From CAZYTM01 sp964649725 (lineage in GTDB: Bacteria > Desulfobacterota > Desulfuromonadia > Geobacterales > Geobacteraceae), in the NCBI GenBank assembly GCA_964649725.1, contig CAZYTM010000001.1, positions 1 to 64,000 of the forward strand: 64,000 nt of DNA, read 5' to 3'. The notes under the pieces were generated by a model, which saw nothing but the letters and a program-made list of their open reading frames with translations, was not told the origin of the DNA and did not search any database. How positions within the stretch are numbered: the stretch's first letter is position 1; each line of letters begins with the position of its first letter. This document shows, one piece after another, positions 44,131-51,866 of this stretch. The translations under genes and the position numbers were made by a program.

Positions 44131-44712
44131 TCACGGGTCATCCTGCGGCATCTGCCCCGCCTCATCTACACCACCTCTGCCGGCTTTATCTGACCCTTCA
44201 GCGGGTTGCGCCAATCTGCGCCGCATCTTGACAATATGTTCCGGCTCCTGATAGCCGGGGATCTTCCGCAACTCATAGTGAACATGCGGACCGGTCGATC
44301 TGCCGGTATTCCCCGACAGGGCAATCACCGTCCCGGTATGCACCCGCTCGCCCACCTGGGCACGAAGCACCGAATTATGCCCATAGTAGGTGACATAGCC
44401 GTTGCCATGATCAATCGCCACAAGATTACCGTATGCCCCGTAAGGCCCGGCAAAGAAGACCGTCCCCTCCTCCACCGGATAGACAGGCGAACCGACCGGC
44501 ACTGAGATGTCATAACCTTTGTGATAGACCTGGCGGCCGCTGCCGAACGGGTCGAGCCGCCACCCTACTCCGGAGGTTAAATAACCGCCATCGACCGGGG
44601 ACTTCCGGCTCGCTTCCACCGCTATCGGCAGGGAGAGGATAACCAGCATCAGCCCGCCAATGGCCAGACCGGTGCCGTACCAGCTACTCTTATTCGCAGT
44701 TTTTTCGTTCAT
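44131..44712 (-). CDS. Membrane-anchored or secreted M23 (LytM) peptidase
   Basis: A 193-residue protein. Hydrophobic segment at ~13-33 (GLAIGGLMLVILSLPIAVEA) anchors or exports it. The LytM domain spans ~50-165: SGVGWRLDPFGSG, zinc motif YHKGYDIS, and GPHVHYELR. The C-terminal tail (residues ~168-193) is charged and disordered. Expected to cleave peptidoglycan cross-links in the periplasm. A good -10 box TATAAT lies upstream on the minus strand (44752-44757). Convergent with the GAF gene. Confidence 0.9.
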   Translation of the reverse strand: MNEKTANKSSWYGTGLAIGGLMLVILSLPIAVEASRKSPVDGGYLTSGVGWRLDPFGSGRQVYHKGYDISVPVGSPVYPVEEGTVFFAGPYGAYGNLVAIDHGNGYVTYYGHNSVLRAQVGERVHTGTVIALSGNTGRSTGPHVHYELRKIPGYQEPEHIVKMRRRLAQPAEGSDKAGRGGVDEAGQMPQDDP

Positions 44713-44751
44713 CTGCAGGCTTCCGCATAGAGCAAAATTGTATCTATTTTA

Positions 44752-44757
44752 ATTATA
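44752..44757 (-). promoter_or_regulatory. Sigma-70 -10 box of M23 gene
   Basis: Perfect TATAAT on the minus strand, about 40 bases before the M23 peptidase ATG. The -35 region (TGACGT, 18-base spacing) is weak and falls inside the inverted repeat at 44769-44792, so that repeat could be an operator blocking it. Confidence 0.5.
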
Positions 44758-44768
44758 GCACATTTTCC

Positions 44769-44792
44769 TCCTGAAACGTCACCATTTCAGGA
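44769..44792. promoter_or_regulatory. Inverted repeat between divergent genes (candidate operator)
   Basis: TCCTGAAA and TTTCAGGA, perfect 8-base arms spaced by 8 bases, between the divergent M23 and dienelactone hydrolase genes and over the -35 region of the former. The geometry suits a dimeric repressor. No T-run follows on either strand, so a terminator is less likely. Confidence 0.5.
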
Positions 44793-44867
44793 TCCCCCCC
44801 TTGCAGAGTCGTCAAAGCTGGTCATACTTTTGCTAATGGTAGCGATATGAAGCAGAAGGAGGAGTTT

Positions 44868-45644
44868 ATGAAAGTACTACTATCCTTGATGCTGGTCCTG
44901 TTAATGAACGGGACGGCAACAGCAGCCATTAAAAGTCAATTCATCGAGTACCGGCACAACGATGTCGTCCTGCAGGGCTATCTGGCCTGGGATGACGGGA
45001 TCAAGGGGAAGCGTCCCGGGGTGCTGGTGGTCCATGAGTGGTGGGGGAACAACGAGTATGTCCGTCAGCGTGCCGTGCAGTTGGCCAAACTCGGTTACAT
45101 CGCCTTTGCTCTGGATATCTACGGCAAGGGTAAGCTTGCCAGAACTGCCCAGGAAGCTACTCTTCTGGCAACCCCCTTCAAGAGCGACCGGAACTTGCTC
45201 CGTTCCCGCGCTGAAGCTGGGCTGGAGGTCCTCCGCCAGCATCAATTGACCGACCCTAAATCGATAGCGGCCATCGGCTACTGCTTTGGCGGCATGACCG
45301 TACTGGAGATGGCCAGAGGGGCTATGCCGCTCGCCGGAGTGGTCAGTTTCCATGGTAATCTCGACACCCCTGCCCCGGATGCTATCCGCTCTTTCAAGGG
45401 GAAGGTGCTGGTCCTGCATGGTGCCGACGACCCGTTCGTCCCTGCTGAACAGGTAACAGCATTCGAGGTGGAGATGCGCAAGGGTGGCGCTGACTGGCAG
45501 CTGAACAAATATGGGGGTGCAGTCCACAGCTTCAGCAATCCCGAGGCAGACAGCTACGGCCTGAAAGGGGCTGCCTACAACAAGAGCGCCGACCTCCGTT
45601 CCTGGGAGGCGATGAAGCTCTTTTTCGCCGAGCTGTTCCGTTAA
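44868..45644 (+). CDS. Exported dienelactone hydrolase-family protein
   Basis: About 258 residues from the ATG at 44868, which has a strong GGAGGAG site; a start 7 codons earlier has none. Signal peptide ends near ATAAI. The alpha/beta-hydrolase triad of the family is visible: Cys nucleophile in GYCFGGM, Asp in HGADDPF and His in GGAVHSF; VVHEWWGNN is the oxyanion region. Dienelactone hydrolases are usually cytosolic; the signal peptide puts this one in the periplasm. Substrate unknown. Confidence 0.9.
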   Translation: MKVLLSLMLVLLMNGTATAAIKSQFIEYRHNDVVLQGYLAWDDGIKGKRPGVLVVHEWWGNNEYVRQRAVQLAKLGYIAFALDIYGKGKLARTAQEATLLATPFKSDRNLLRSRAEAGLEVLRQHQLTDPKSIAAIGYCFGGMTVLEMARGAMPLAGVVSFHGNLDTPAPDAIRSFKGKVLVLHGADDPFVPAEQVTAFEVEMRKGGADWQLNKYGGAVHSFSNPEADSYGLKGAAYNKSADLRSWEAMKLFFAELFR

Positions 45645-45652
45645 GGATAATT

Positions 45653-45679
45653 TTAAGTTCTTTTACAGACTGCCGATAA
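45653..45679 (+). promoter_or_regulatory. Sigma-28 (FliA) flagellar promoter
   Basis: TTAA at 45653-45656, a 15-base spacer, and GCCGATAA at 45672-45679: exact -10 and a 3-of-4 -35 match to the FliA consensus TAAA-N15-GCCGATAA. It lies 20 bases before the ATG of the YjfB-like motility gene. Confidence 0.85.
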
Positions 45680-45698
45680 GTCAGACAGGAGGTGCAAC

Positions 45699-45884
45699 AT
45701 GGACGTAGTTGATATTGCCGGCGCTGCGGCACTGTCGCAGCAGTCGCAAACGAATGGGGCGATCGGTATTGCGGTGATGAAGCAGGCTGCTGCCCAGCAA
45801 CAGCAGGTGGCAGCTCTGGTGGAACAAGCCGTTGCAGCGACACCGACCCCGGATCCGCAGTACGGCTTCTCTGTCTATGCCTGA
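45699..45884 (+). CDS. YjfB-like putative motility protein
   Basis: A 61-residue protein of the YjfB family: MDVVDIAGAAALSQQSQTN then GIAVMKQAAAQQQQVAALV, matching the conserved GIAVMK helix, and a short acidic-free C-terminal tail. No signal peptide. CAGGAGGTG sits upstream of the ATG. It stands alone between a FliA-type promoter and a strong terminator, so it is a single-gene late flagellar unit. The family function is unknown, named only from its association with motility regulons. Confidence 0.85.
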   Translation: MDVVDIAGAAALSQQSQTNGAIGIAVMKQAAAQQQQVAALVEQAVAATPTPDPQYGFSVYA

Positions 45885-45908
45885 CAGAGTCGGCCGGGAT
45901 ATTTGTAA

Positions 45909-45940
45909 AGAGGTCTCCTCAGGCGGAGGCCTCTTTTTTT
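45909..45940 (+). terminator. Intrinsic terminator of YjfB-like gene
   Basis: A 10-bp stem AGAGGTCTCC / GGAGGCCTCT (one G-U pair) with a 6-base loop, followed by seven T. Confidence 0.93.
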
Positions 45941-45947
45941 GTCTTTC

Positions 45948-46793
45948 TCAGGCTGGATATTGGTCGGCATGGTAGGAGCTGCGGACATAGGGACCGCTCT
46001 CCACATGGCGAAATCCGAGCGCCAAGGCGCTCTCCCGGAGTTGTTCGAATTCAACCGGCTCGACAAAGCGTTCTACCGGGTGATGTCTTCTGCTCGGTGC
46101 CAGATACTGGCCGAGGCTGAGATAGTCGCAGCCGACCCGACGCAGGTCGTGCAGCACTGCCAGCACCTCCTTCTGTTCCTCCCCCAGACCGAGCATCAAC
46201 CCTGATTTGGTCGGGATATGTGCCGCAAATCTTTTGGCCAGCCGTAACAGCTCCAGCGAACGGCAATAATCGGCACCCTGGCGTATCGAATAGAGCCGCG
46301 GCACGGTCTCCAGATTGTGGCCAAGGATGTCCGGTCCGGCCTGCAGCACCAGTTGCAAAGCCGCCTCATTACCTTGGAAGTCGGGTATCAGCAGCTCAAT
46401 CCTGGTTTCCGGCGAAGCTGCACGGATAGCCGCCACGGTCGCCGCATAGAGGCTGGCGCCGCCATCAGCCAGATCATCCCTGGTGGGGCTGGTTATGACA
46501 AGATGCCCCAGGGCAAGCCGCTGGACAGCCGTGGCCAGCCGTTCCGGCTCTGCTGTATCGACCGGCCCGGGGCTCTCCTTGCTGACATTGCAGAAGGAGC
46601 AGAGCCTGGTACAGAGCCGGCCGAGAATGAGGAAGGTGGCCTGGCGGTTTTTGAAGCACTCGGAGATATTCGGGCAGCTCGCCTCCTGACAGACCGTATG
46701 GAGCTCAAGCCCCCCCAGCAGGCGCTCCATATCAGCATGGACGCCAGGGCGGACCCTTTTCTGCAGCCAGAGAGGTTTTCTCCTAATTTCCAT
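45948..46793 (-). CDS. lipA: Lipoyl synthase
   Basis: A 281-residue radical SAM enzyme that inserts two sulfurs into octanoyl groups on lipoyl domains. Both clusters are visible: auxiliary cluster C-x4-C-x5-C in CQEASCPNISEC and radical SAM CTRLCSFC. The C-terminal serine ligand is in RSSYHADQ. Length is normal. It lies 66 bases downstream of the octanoyltransferase-like gene and shares strand, so the pair makes protein-bound lipoate for 2-oxoacid dehydrogenases or glycine cleavage. Confidence 0.97.
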   Translation of the reverse strand: MEIRRKPLWLQKRVRPGVHADMERLLGGLELHTVCQEASCPNISECFKNRQATFLILGRLCTRLCSFCNVSKESPGPVDTAEPERLATAVQRLALGHLVITSPTRDDLADGGASLYAATVAAIRAASPETRIELLIPDFQGNEAALQLVLQAGPDILGHNLETVPRLYSIRQGADYCRSLELLRLAKRFAAHIPTKSGLMLGLGEEQKEVLAVLHDLRRVGCDYLSLGQYLAPSRRHHPVERFVEPVEFEQLRESALALGFRHVESGPYVRSSYHADQYPA

Positions 46794-46859
46794 GACAACC
46801 TCCGTAATATCGGGTAGGCATAAGGTTCTGCAGTAGATGAGGAGCGATAATCCAATCCA

Positions 46860-47696
46860 TCAATGCTTCTCCTCTTCACCCATGTTCCGTGCGACCCCCT
46901 CGATATTCCATTCGCTGGAGCGGTACTTTGCTGCCAGGCGACCGGCCGCAGCCTCCTCTGCACTGCTTAAAGCCGCTGGGACAAGCTCTGCCCCCATGGC
47001 CTCGGCAAAGGATTCAGCCAGCAGCGAATTGAGCCTTACCACATCGATCGATATACCACAGTCCTCAAGGCAGCAGACTGCCAGGTCGGCCGGGCACTGC
47101 CGGCGCAGATAGCCTGCCCCATCCCTGCTCCGGTCGATAAGCGGGATCGAGCCATGCTGGAAGATTACCTGCTTCAGCCGTCGCTGGGCATTGCCACCGA
47201 TCTTCCGGCCGTCGATGAGGATATCATAACTCTCCAGGCCGGCAAAGCATAGCGGTGTCCGTTCGCCGAATCTGCTGCCGGTCGGATAGTGATCGACCGC
47301 ATAACTGCAGGAGAGCCCCAGTTGCCGGTAAAAGCGGAGCAGGAAAGCAGTCAGCAGACGAAAGGCATCCTTGATGGAAGAGGCTCCCTGTAGATGTACC
47401 GGGCTGCAGACAATGCTGTAGGTCAGTTCATCGGCATGATAGATAGTCCCGCCACCGGTTATTCGCCGCACCAGCGGTATATTCTCCGCGGCACATCGGT
47501 CCAGGTCTAGCAACTCGGCCGCATCCTGGAAACGACCGAGCGACAGGGCTGGCGGCGCCCAGCCGTAGAGACGGAGGATCGGTGCAGCAGCGGCCGGATC
47601 GAAACAGCTGAGCAGCGCCTCGTCAATCGCCATATTGGTCGGTCCGTCCATTGTTCCGGTGGTAATAAGGCGCCAGTTAGGCAGAACTGATTTCAT
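46860..47696 (-). CDS. LplA/LipM-family octanoyl- or lipoyl-transferase
   Basis: A 278-residue protein of the biotin/lipoate ligase fold: RRITGGGTIYHADELTYS, DILIDGRKIGGNAQRR with the conserved lysine, and a Cys in LCFAGLESYD at the position of the catalytic Cys of Bacillus LipM. That Cys and the lipA neighbour argue for octanoyl-ACP:protein transferase rather than ATP-dependent ligase, though LplA cannot be excluded. Cytosolic. Co-oriented with lipA 66 bases downstream. Confidence 0.85.
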   Translation of the reverse strand: MKSVLPNWRLITTGTMDGPTNMAIDEALLSCFDPAAAAPILRLYGWAPPALSLGRFQDAAELLDLDRCAAENIPLVRRITGGGTIYHADELTYSIVCSPVHLQGASSIKDAFRLLTAFLLRFYRQLGLSCSYAVDHYPTGSRFGERTPLCFAGLESYDILIDGRKIGGNAQRRLKQVIFQHGSIPLIDRSRDGAGYLRRQCPADLAVCCLEDCGISIDVVRLNSLLAESFAEAMGAELVPAALSSAEEAAAGRLAAKYRSSEWNIEGVARNMGEEEKH

Positions 47697-47747
47697 CCGG
47701 ACAGATTAAAACAAACCGGCCCAGAATGCAATCGCCGCTCTATGCCG

Positions 47748-48293
47748 CTACCCCTTTTTCAGCCGCGCAGCAAACCCCTGCTCCAGTTTGCGCAGCTTCG
47801 GTTCGATGACGATGCGGCAATATTGCTGCTGTTGATTGACGTGATAATAGTCCTGGTGGTAAGCCTCGGCCGGGTAGAAGTTGGTAAAGGGGACGATTTC
47901 GGTTACGATCGGCGCCGGCCAGAGCCGCTCAGCCTCGGCAGACCGCAGCGACTGCTCGGCAATTGCGTGCTGCGCTTCGTCATGATAAAAGATCGCCGAA
48001 CGGTATTGGGTCCCGATGTCTGCCCCCTGCCGGTTCAGGGTAGTCGGGTCATGGCAGAGCCAGAAGACCTCCAGCAGTTCGGCAAAGGATATGACAGCCG
48101 GGTCGTAGGTTATCTGCACCGCCTCTGCATGGCCGGTGGTGCCGCTGCAGACCTGATGATAGTCAGGGTTGGCAAGATTGCCGCCGCTATAGCCCGAGAC
48201 CACCTTCTCTACCCCGTTCAGCCTGCTGAAGAGCGCCTCCACACACCAGAAACAGCCGGCCGCCAAAGTTGCGGTACTACTCTCAAGAGTCAT
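47748..48293 (-). CDS. msrA: Peptide-methionine (S)-S-oxide reductase
   Basis: About 181 residues from the ATG at 48291-48293 (CGGAGGGG upstream). It repairs oxidised methionine using thioredoxin. The catalytic motif GCFWCVE is near residue 13, followed by the GYSGG and HAEAVQITYDP signatures and YHQDYYHVNQ near the C-terminus. No signal peptide, so cytosolic. A 195-codon open frame on the other strand is a mirror of this gene. Confidence 0.96.
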   Translation of the reverse strand: MTLESSTATLAAGCFWCVEALFSRLNGVEKVVSGYSGGNLANPDYHQVCSGTTGHAEAVQITYDPAVISFAELLEVFWLCHDPTTLNRQGADIGTQYRSAIFYHDEAQHAIAEQSLRSAEAERLWPAPIVTEIVPFTNFYPAEAYHQDYYHVNQQQQYCRIVIEPKLRKLEQGFAARLKKG

Positions 48294-48421
48294 CAGCCCC
48301 TCCGTTTGAAGAATGTGCTTTCTCAATAACAGTCTACCAGATTATGCATCCGCCGTGAGAATTGAGCAAACCCTTCTCTCAAGAATAATCTCTCTGCTGC
48401 CGATAACAATAGGAATGGTAG

Positions 48422-48449
48422 TTGACTCTACTGATACTTTTGCTACATT
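48422..48449 (+). promoter_or_regulatory. Candidate sigma-70 promoter
   Basis: TTGACT at 48422-48427, 16-base spacer, TACATT at 48444-48449. It would give a leader of about 100 bases to the secreted protein gene at 48558. Confidence 0.4.
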
Positions 48450-48557
48450 TATGCAATGCCAGCTCTTCTTCAACCTTGACTGACTCACGCCCACTGTTTT
48501 CAAATTGCATCCGGTATCGGTCAGCACTCATATCAAGATCAAACAGGAGGAATTAAC

Positions 48558-49268
48558 ATGCATGCTCGACTCAAACTGTTTTTGCCCTTGACTTCGCTCT
48601 TCATCTTTGCCTTTAGCCAGGCCGCCATGGCAGTCCCCTGCGCCACCTGGAAAGAGGCGGAGAAGTCCCTCCGCGGTGCCTGGGCCAAGGGGTACCCGAA
48701 CGAGAAGATTCTCAAGATCGAGCAGAGTGGCGAACCCTCCAGTTACGAGAAATTCAAGTCTACCGGTCAGACCAAGATCGACAGCAAGGGTGACAAATGG
48801 GAATACTACACCAAGAACAAGTTCTGCCGGGTGCCGGCCAGGGTGACTGTGCAGCAGGGAGCTAACCAGCGTATCTTCAACGTCTCGGCTATCTACCGGG
48901 TCGCCGGGAAGAAGTTCTTCTTCGATGACCTGGGGGTCGGTGAGTCCGAGGCTGTGGCAGCCAAGGGGCAGGAGGCACCGGCCAAGGATGAGATAAAGAG
49001 GATGATCACCGAGCTCTGGCTGCAGAAGAATCCCAACACCAAGGTGGAGAAAGTCGCCATCTCCGCCCCGGAACTGAAGACCGACAGCAGCGCCGGACGC
49101 TGGTGGTACTACACTGGTGCCGACATTCACATAATCGATGAAGATGGTTCGAAGAAGAAGTGCTCTAACGACTATACCTCGCTCTACAAAGGGGAGAAGG
49201 GGAAAGAGGGGGTCGATGCGAGCGGCCCATGGCAGATCGATTTCTTTGACACCCCAAGCTGCCGTTAA
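48558..49268 (+). CDS. Secreted protein with internal duplication, unknown function
   Basis: A 236-residue protein with a signal peptide (1-26, ending AAMA). The mature part seems to hold two similar halves: NEKILKIEQSGEP then KWEYYTKNKFCRVPA, and NTKVEKVAISAPEL then RWWYYTGADIHIIDED. Each has a WxYYT strand and a downstream lysine-rich Cys segment. Four or more Cys suggest periplasmic disulfides. AGGAGG precedes the ATG. Isolated by a terminator after it. Family not recognised. Confidence 0.82.
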   Translation: MHARLKLFLPLTSLFIFAFSQAAMAVPCATWKEAEKSLRGAWAKGYPNEKILKIEQSGEPSSYEKFKSTGQTKIDSKGDKWEYYTKNKFCRVPARVTVQQGANQRIFNVSAIYRVAGKKFFFDDLGVGESEAVAAKGQEAPAKDEIKRMITELWLQKNPNTKVEKVAISAPELKTDSSAGRWWYYTGADIHIIDEDGSKKKCSNDYTSLYKGEKGKEGVDASGPWQIDFFDTPSCR

Positions 49269-49291
49269 TTAGAGCTATTTATCTTCCTGGT

Positions 49292-49322
49292 AGGGCCCTG
49301 TCGTCAATAACGGCAGGGCCCT
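49292..49322 (+). terminator. Intrinsic terminator
   Basis: A 12-bp stem AGGGCCCTGTCG / CGGCAGGGCCCT (one G-U pair) with a 7-base loop, followed by TTGTATTTATTT, after the secreted protein gene. Confidence 0.9.
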
Positions 49323-49376
49323 TTGTATTTATTTACCATGCAATAAAAAAATGATATTCGTTTTCAATTATTGCGT

Positions 49377-49438
49377 TATAATAAAGAAAAAGCTTTGCCG
49401 GTCTGTTTGAAACAAGCGACATTACCAACCGGGCAAAG
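49377..49438 (+). promoter_or_regulatory. -10 box and leader hairpin of NmrA-type gene
   Basis: TATAAT at 49377-49382 lacks a good -35 (the 17-base position is AT-rich). Downstream, CTTTGCC (49393-49399) plus GGT pairs with ACC plus GGCAAAG (49432-49438) in a bulged 10-bp leader hairpin. The ribosome site AAGGAG starts just after the hairpin. Confidence 0.45.
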
Positions 49439-49454
49439 AGGAAAGGAGTATGTC

Positions 49455-50357
49455 ATGTACGTCATCACCGGAGCGACCGGGAATATCGGCAGCAAAATTG
49501 CCGATATCCTGTTGAATAAAGGGGAGCGAATCAGGGTAGTCGGACGTAGTGCGGAACGCTTGCAGCGCTTCGTTGCCAGGGGAGCCGAAGCTGCAGTGGG
49601 AGATCTGCAAGACCGGGCCTTTCTGCGCAAGGCATTCGCCGGGGCAACGGCAGCCTTTGCCATGATACCACCTGATTTCCAGGTCAAGGATTTCCGTGCC
49701 TTTCAGAATGAGGTTGGAGGGAGCATCGCCGCGGCCAGTAAAGATGCCGGCCTCAAATATATCGTCAACTTGAGCAGCCAGGGTGCAGAACTGACCGACC
49801 GGACCGGACCGATCAAGGGGCTGCATGATCAGGAGAGACGACTTGACGGACTGGCCGGGGTTAACGTCCTGCATCTCCGCCCCACCTACTTCATGGAGAA
49901 TCTGTTGATGCATATCCCGCTGATCAAAAATATGGGGATTGCCGGTTCAGCTGTTCGAGGTGATCTCGAATTCGCCATGATCGCCACCAAGGACATCGCG
50001 GTTAAGGGGGCCGAACTGCTGACAAAACATGAATTTACCGGCAAGCAGGTTCTGGACCTGCTTGGAGAGCGCGATCTGTCGCTTAAAGAGGCGTTTACTG
50101 TAATCGGAGCGAAGATCGGTATCCCTGATCTGCAATATAAGCAGTTCTCCTATGAAGATGCGCTAAAGGGGATGCAGATGATGGGACTGGGTGCCGATGT
50201 CAGCAATCTCTTTATCGAGATGAGCAGAGCCTTGAATGAGGGGCTTTTCGCTGTCAATCGGCCGAGGACGGCAGATAATACCACTACGACCAGCATTGAG
50301 GAGTTTGCCGACACCTTTGCCAAAGCCTTTACAGCTACATTAGTAAAAGCTGCATAA
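49455..50357 (+). CDS. NmrA-like NAD(P)-binding oxidoreductase/regulator
   Basis: About 300 residues from the ATG at 49455 (AAGGAG 6 bases upstream), 28 codons inside the longest frame. The N-terminus MYVITGATGNIGSKIAD is the Rossmann dinucleotide motif. LRPTYFMENLLMHI is typical of NmrA/YwnB-type short-chain dehydrogenases, which lack the YxxxK catalytic pair and often act as redox sensors or quinone reductases (QOR2-like). No signal peptide. Flanked by terminators, so monocistronic. Confidence 0.88.
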   Translation: MYVITGATGNIGSKIADILLNKGERIRVVGRSAERLQRFVARGAEAAVGDLQDRAFLRKAFAGATAAFAMIPPDFQVKDFRAFQNEVGGSIAAASKDAGLKYIVNLSSQGAELTDRTGPIKGLHDQERRLDGLAGVNVLHLRPTYFMENLLMHIPLIKNMGIAGSAVRGDLEFAMIATKDIAVKGAELLTKHEFTGKQVLDLLGERDLSLKEAFTVIGAKIGIPDLQYKQFSYEDALKGMQMMGLGADVSNLFIEMSRALNEGLFAVNRPRTADNTTTTSIEEFADTFAKAFTATLVKAA

Positions 50358-50362
50358 CATCA

Positions 50363-50406
50363 AAGGGCGTCAGGGGTAGCATCTGCCAATTCACCCTGAC
50401 GCCCTT
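50363..50406 (+). terminator. Intrinsic terminator
   Basis: A perfect 13-bp stem AAGGGCGTCAGGG / CCCTGACGCCCTT with an 18-base loop directly after the NmrA-type gene. No long T-run follows (TATATT). Confidence 0.85.
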
Positions 50407-50607
50407 ATATTACCTGCATATACTTTGGCAATACTTTTCACAAGAGGGGAGTTAGCACCACCAGAGCGACTTTTCCCGGGACTGGGGGGATGATAACCGG
50501 ATGAATCAATTCTATAGCCAAAAAATTAGAGCTGTGCTAGTTTCAGTCTTTAATCGCTATCCCGGCAGTGCAGAAATGCTGCAGACTCTTTACCAGCAGA
50601 GGCGCCC

Positions 50608-51126
50608 ATGGAATTGACTGCTGCCGAACCGACCAAGCAGACCCGCCATCATTATGAACTTGCTCACATGGCGCTGCGAGAGATATGTTTCCACGATCCT
50701 TACGGCTTCTTCGATCTGATCGGCTCTGATGGCCGCGCCCCGTTTCTGACTTCGCTATGGGGAGAGATATGCAAGAACTGCGACGCACAGGGAGCGGCAA
50801 ACTTCACCATTGCTGATGTGACTGTCGACACATTCCGTATCGGTGACTTTCCGGCCATCCTGATCCATATGCCACCCCCCGGTTTCGTAACCGAAGCCTA
50901 CCTGGTCTGCATCGTGCTCAAGATCCCGTTGGCCATGCTGGAACATAGCCCGCCAGGACCAGAGGTCGGCTATTTCGTCCTGGAAAAAGGGGAGCAACTT
51001 GGTAACAACGGCGATCGGACCGTATTTTGCGCCTGGGATAAGGATATCCACCGCAATTATGGTGACGGTCCGCCTCCGGAACCGGCCGCGATGATAGCTG
51101 CTGTAGAGGAGATGCTGAACGGTTGA
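50608..51126 (+). CDS. Hypothetical protein
   Basis: A 172-residue soluble protein with no recognised domain. Features: helical N-terminus (ELAHMALREICFHDPYGFFDLI), a beta-rich centre (FRIGDFPAILIHMPPPGFVTEAYLVCIVL), and a tail WDKDIHRNYGDGPPPEPAAM. AGAGG lies before the ATG. The 200 bases upstream hold no gene. It is followed by a lipoprotein gene on the same strand after 87 bases. Confidence 0.65.
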   Translation: MELTAAEPTKQTRHHYELAHMALREICFHDPYGFFDLIGSDGRAPFLTSLWGEICKNCDAQGAANFTIADVTVDTFRIGDFPAILIHMPPPGFVTEAYLVCIVLKIPLAMLEHSPPGPEVGYFVLEKGEQLGNNGDRTVFCAWDKDIHRNYGDGPPPEPAAMIAAVEEMLNG

Positions 51127-51213
51127 CCGTTCGCGACAGATTTACATCATCGCCGGCAGAAGAAAAATCAGGATATTTGTGGCAACTTTTACAACTTGTG
51201 TTAGGATTTAATT

Positions 51214-51741
51214 ATGAACCTGACAAAATTATTGGCCGGACAAACGATTATTCTCATCACCGCCAGCCTGTTCTCCGGCTGCGCAACCAGCCCATGCTTT
51301 GATCTACACAACCCGGAATATGCGACTGAACGGTGTATCAGTCTGCGGGCGGCAAATGAGGAGACAGATCAGTCCTGGGGCGACTTGAACTCCACCACTG
51401 CACCGGGTACCTATGGATATCCACCCCTTACTCCGGGAGGACAACCGTCAAACATGATGCTGGATCAGTTTGGCAGGCCGCTCCAGCCTGCCCCCTACGG
51501 AACTGGTGTTGTCACAGACCAGTATGGCAGGCCGGTGCAGCAACAGTCGCCACAGTACCCCCCAGGAACTTACAACCCCAGCAACAGGCAACAGAATCTC
51601 CCGAATAATCCTGTACCCAGAGACCAGTGGGGGAGACCTGTGCAGACTTCACCGCCACCCCAACAATACCAGGGAGTCAATCCAGCCCAACCAGGGATCA
51701 CTACTCCAACTCCGCTTTACAACGACCCATATCTGAGATAA
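51214..51741 (+). CDS. Proline/glutamine-rich lipoprotein with DQxGRPxQ repeats
   Basis: A 175-residue lipoprotein: signal peptide ending in the lipobox SGCA at about residues 21-24. The mature part is low complexity, rich in P, Q, N, G and T. The phrase DQxGRP(L/V)Q occurs three times (DQFGRPLQP, DQYGRPVQQ, DQWGRPVQT) at about 32- to 54-residue intervals. Such tails are unfolded and may span the periplasm or bind the cell wall. No family recognised. TAGGA lies before the ATG. Confidence 0.75.
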   Translation: MNLTKLLAGQTIILITASLFSGCATSPCFDLHNPEYATERCISLRAANEETDQSWGDLNSTTAPGTYGYPPLTPGGQPSNMMLDQFGRPLQPAPYGTGVVTDQYGRPVQQQSPQYPPGTYNPSNRQQNLPNNPVPRDQWGRPVQTSPPPQQYQGVNPAQPGITTPTPLYNDPYLR

Positions 51742-51821
51742 CACTCCAACAGCGATTCTGTGGAGATAGCCTGGCTTTAATCCCTGCCGATCTCATAGTC
51801 ACTATTTTATCAAATTTTTAG

Positions 51822-51836
51822 TTGCAATTTGCAAAT
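51822..51836 (+). promoter_or_regulatory. Candidate MarR operator and -35 region
   Basis: TTGCAATTTGCAA contains the 10-base palindrome ATTTGCAAAT (51827-51836), 31 bases before the marR ATG. TTGCAA at 51822 with TAGAGT at 51844 (16-base spacing) could be the sigma-70 promoter, so a bound repressor would block it. A sister string, TTGCATGTTGCAA, occurs at 52318-52330 just before hgcA. Confidence 0.5.
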
Positions 51837-51866
51837 ATTTATGTAGAGTAACTGCAGAGGTGTGAT

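Noticed and set aside
47742..48329. 195-codon open frame on the plus strand
   Set aside because: Mirror of msrA, whose catalytic motif and ribosome site are clear.
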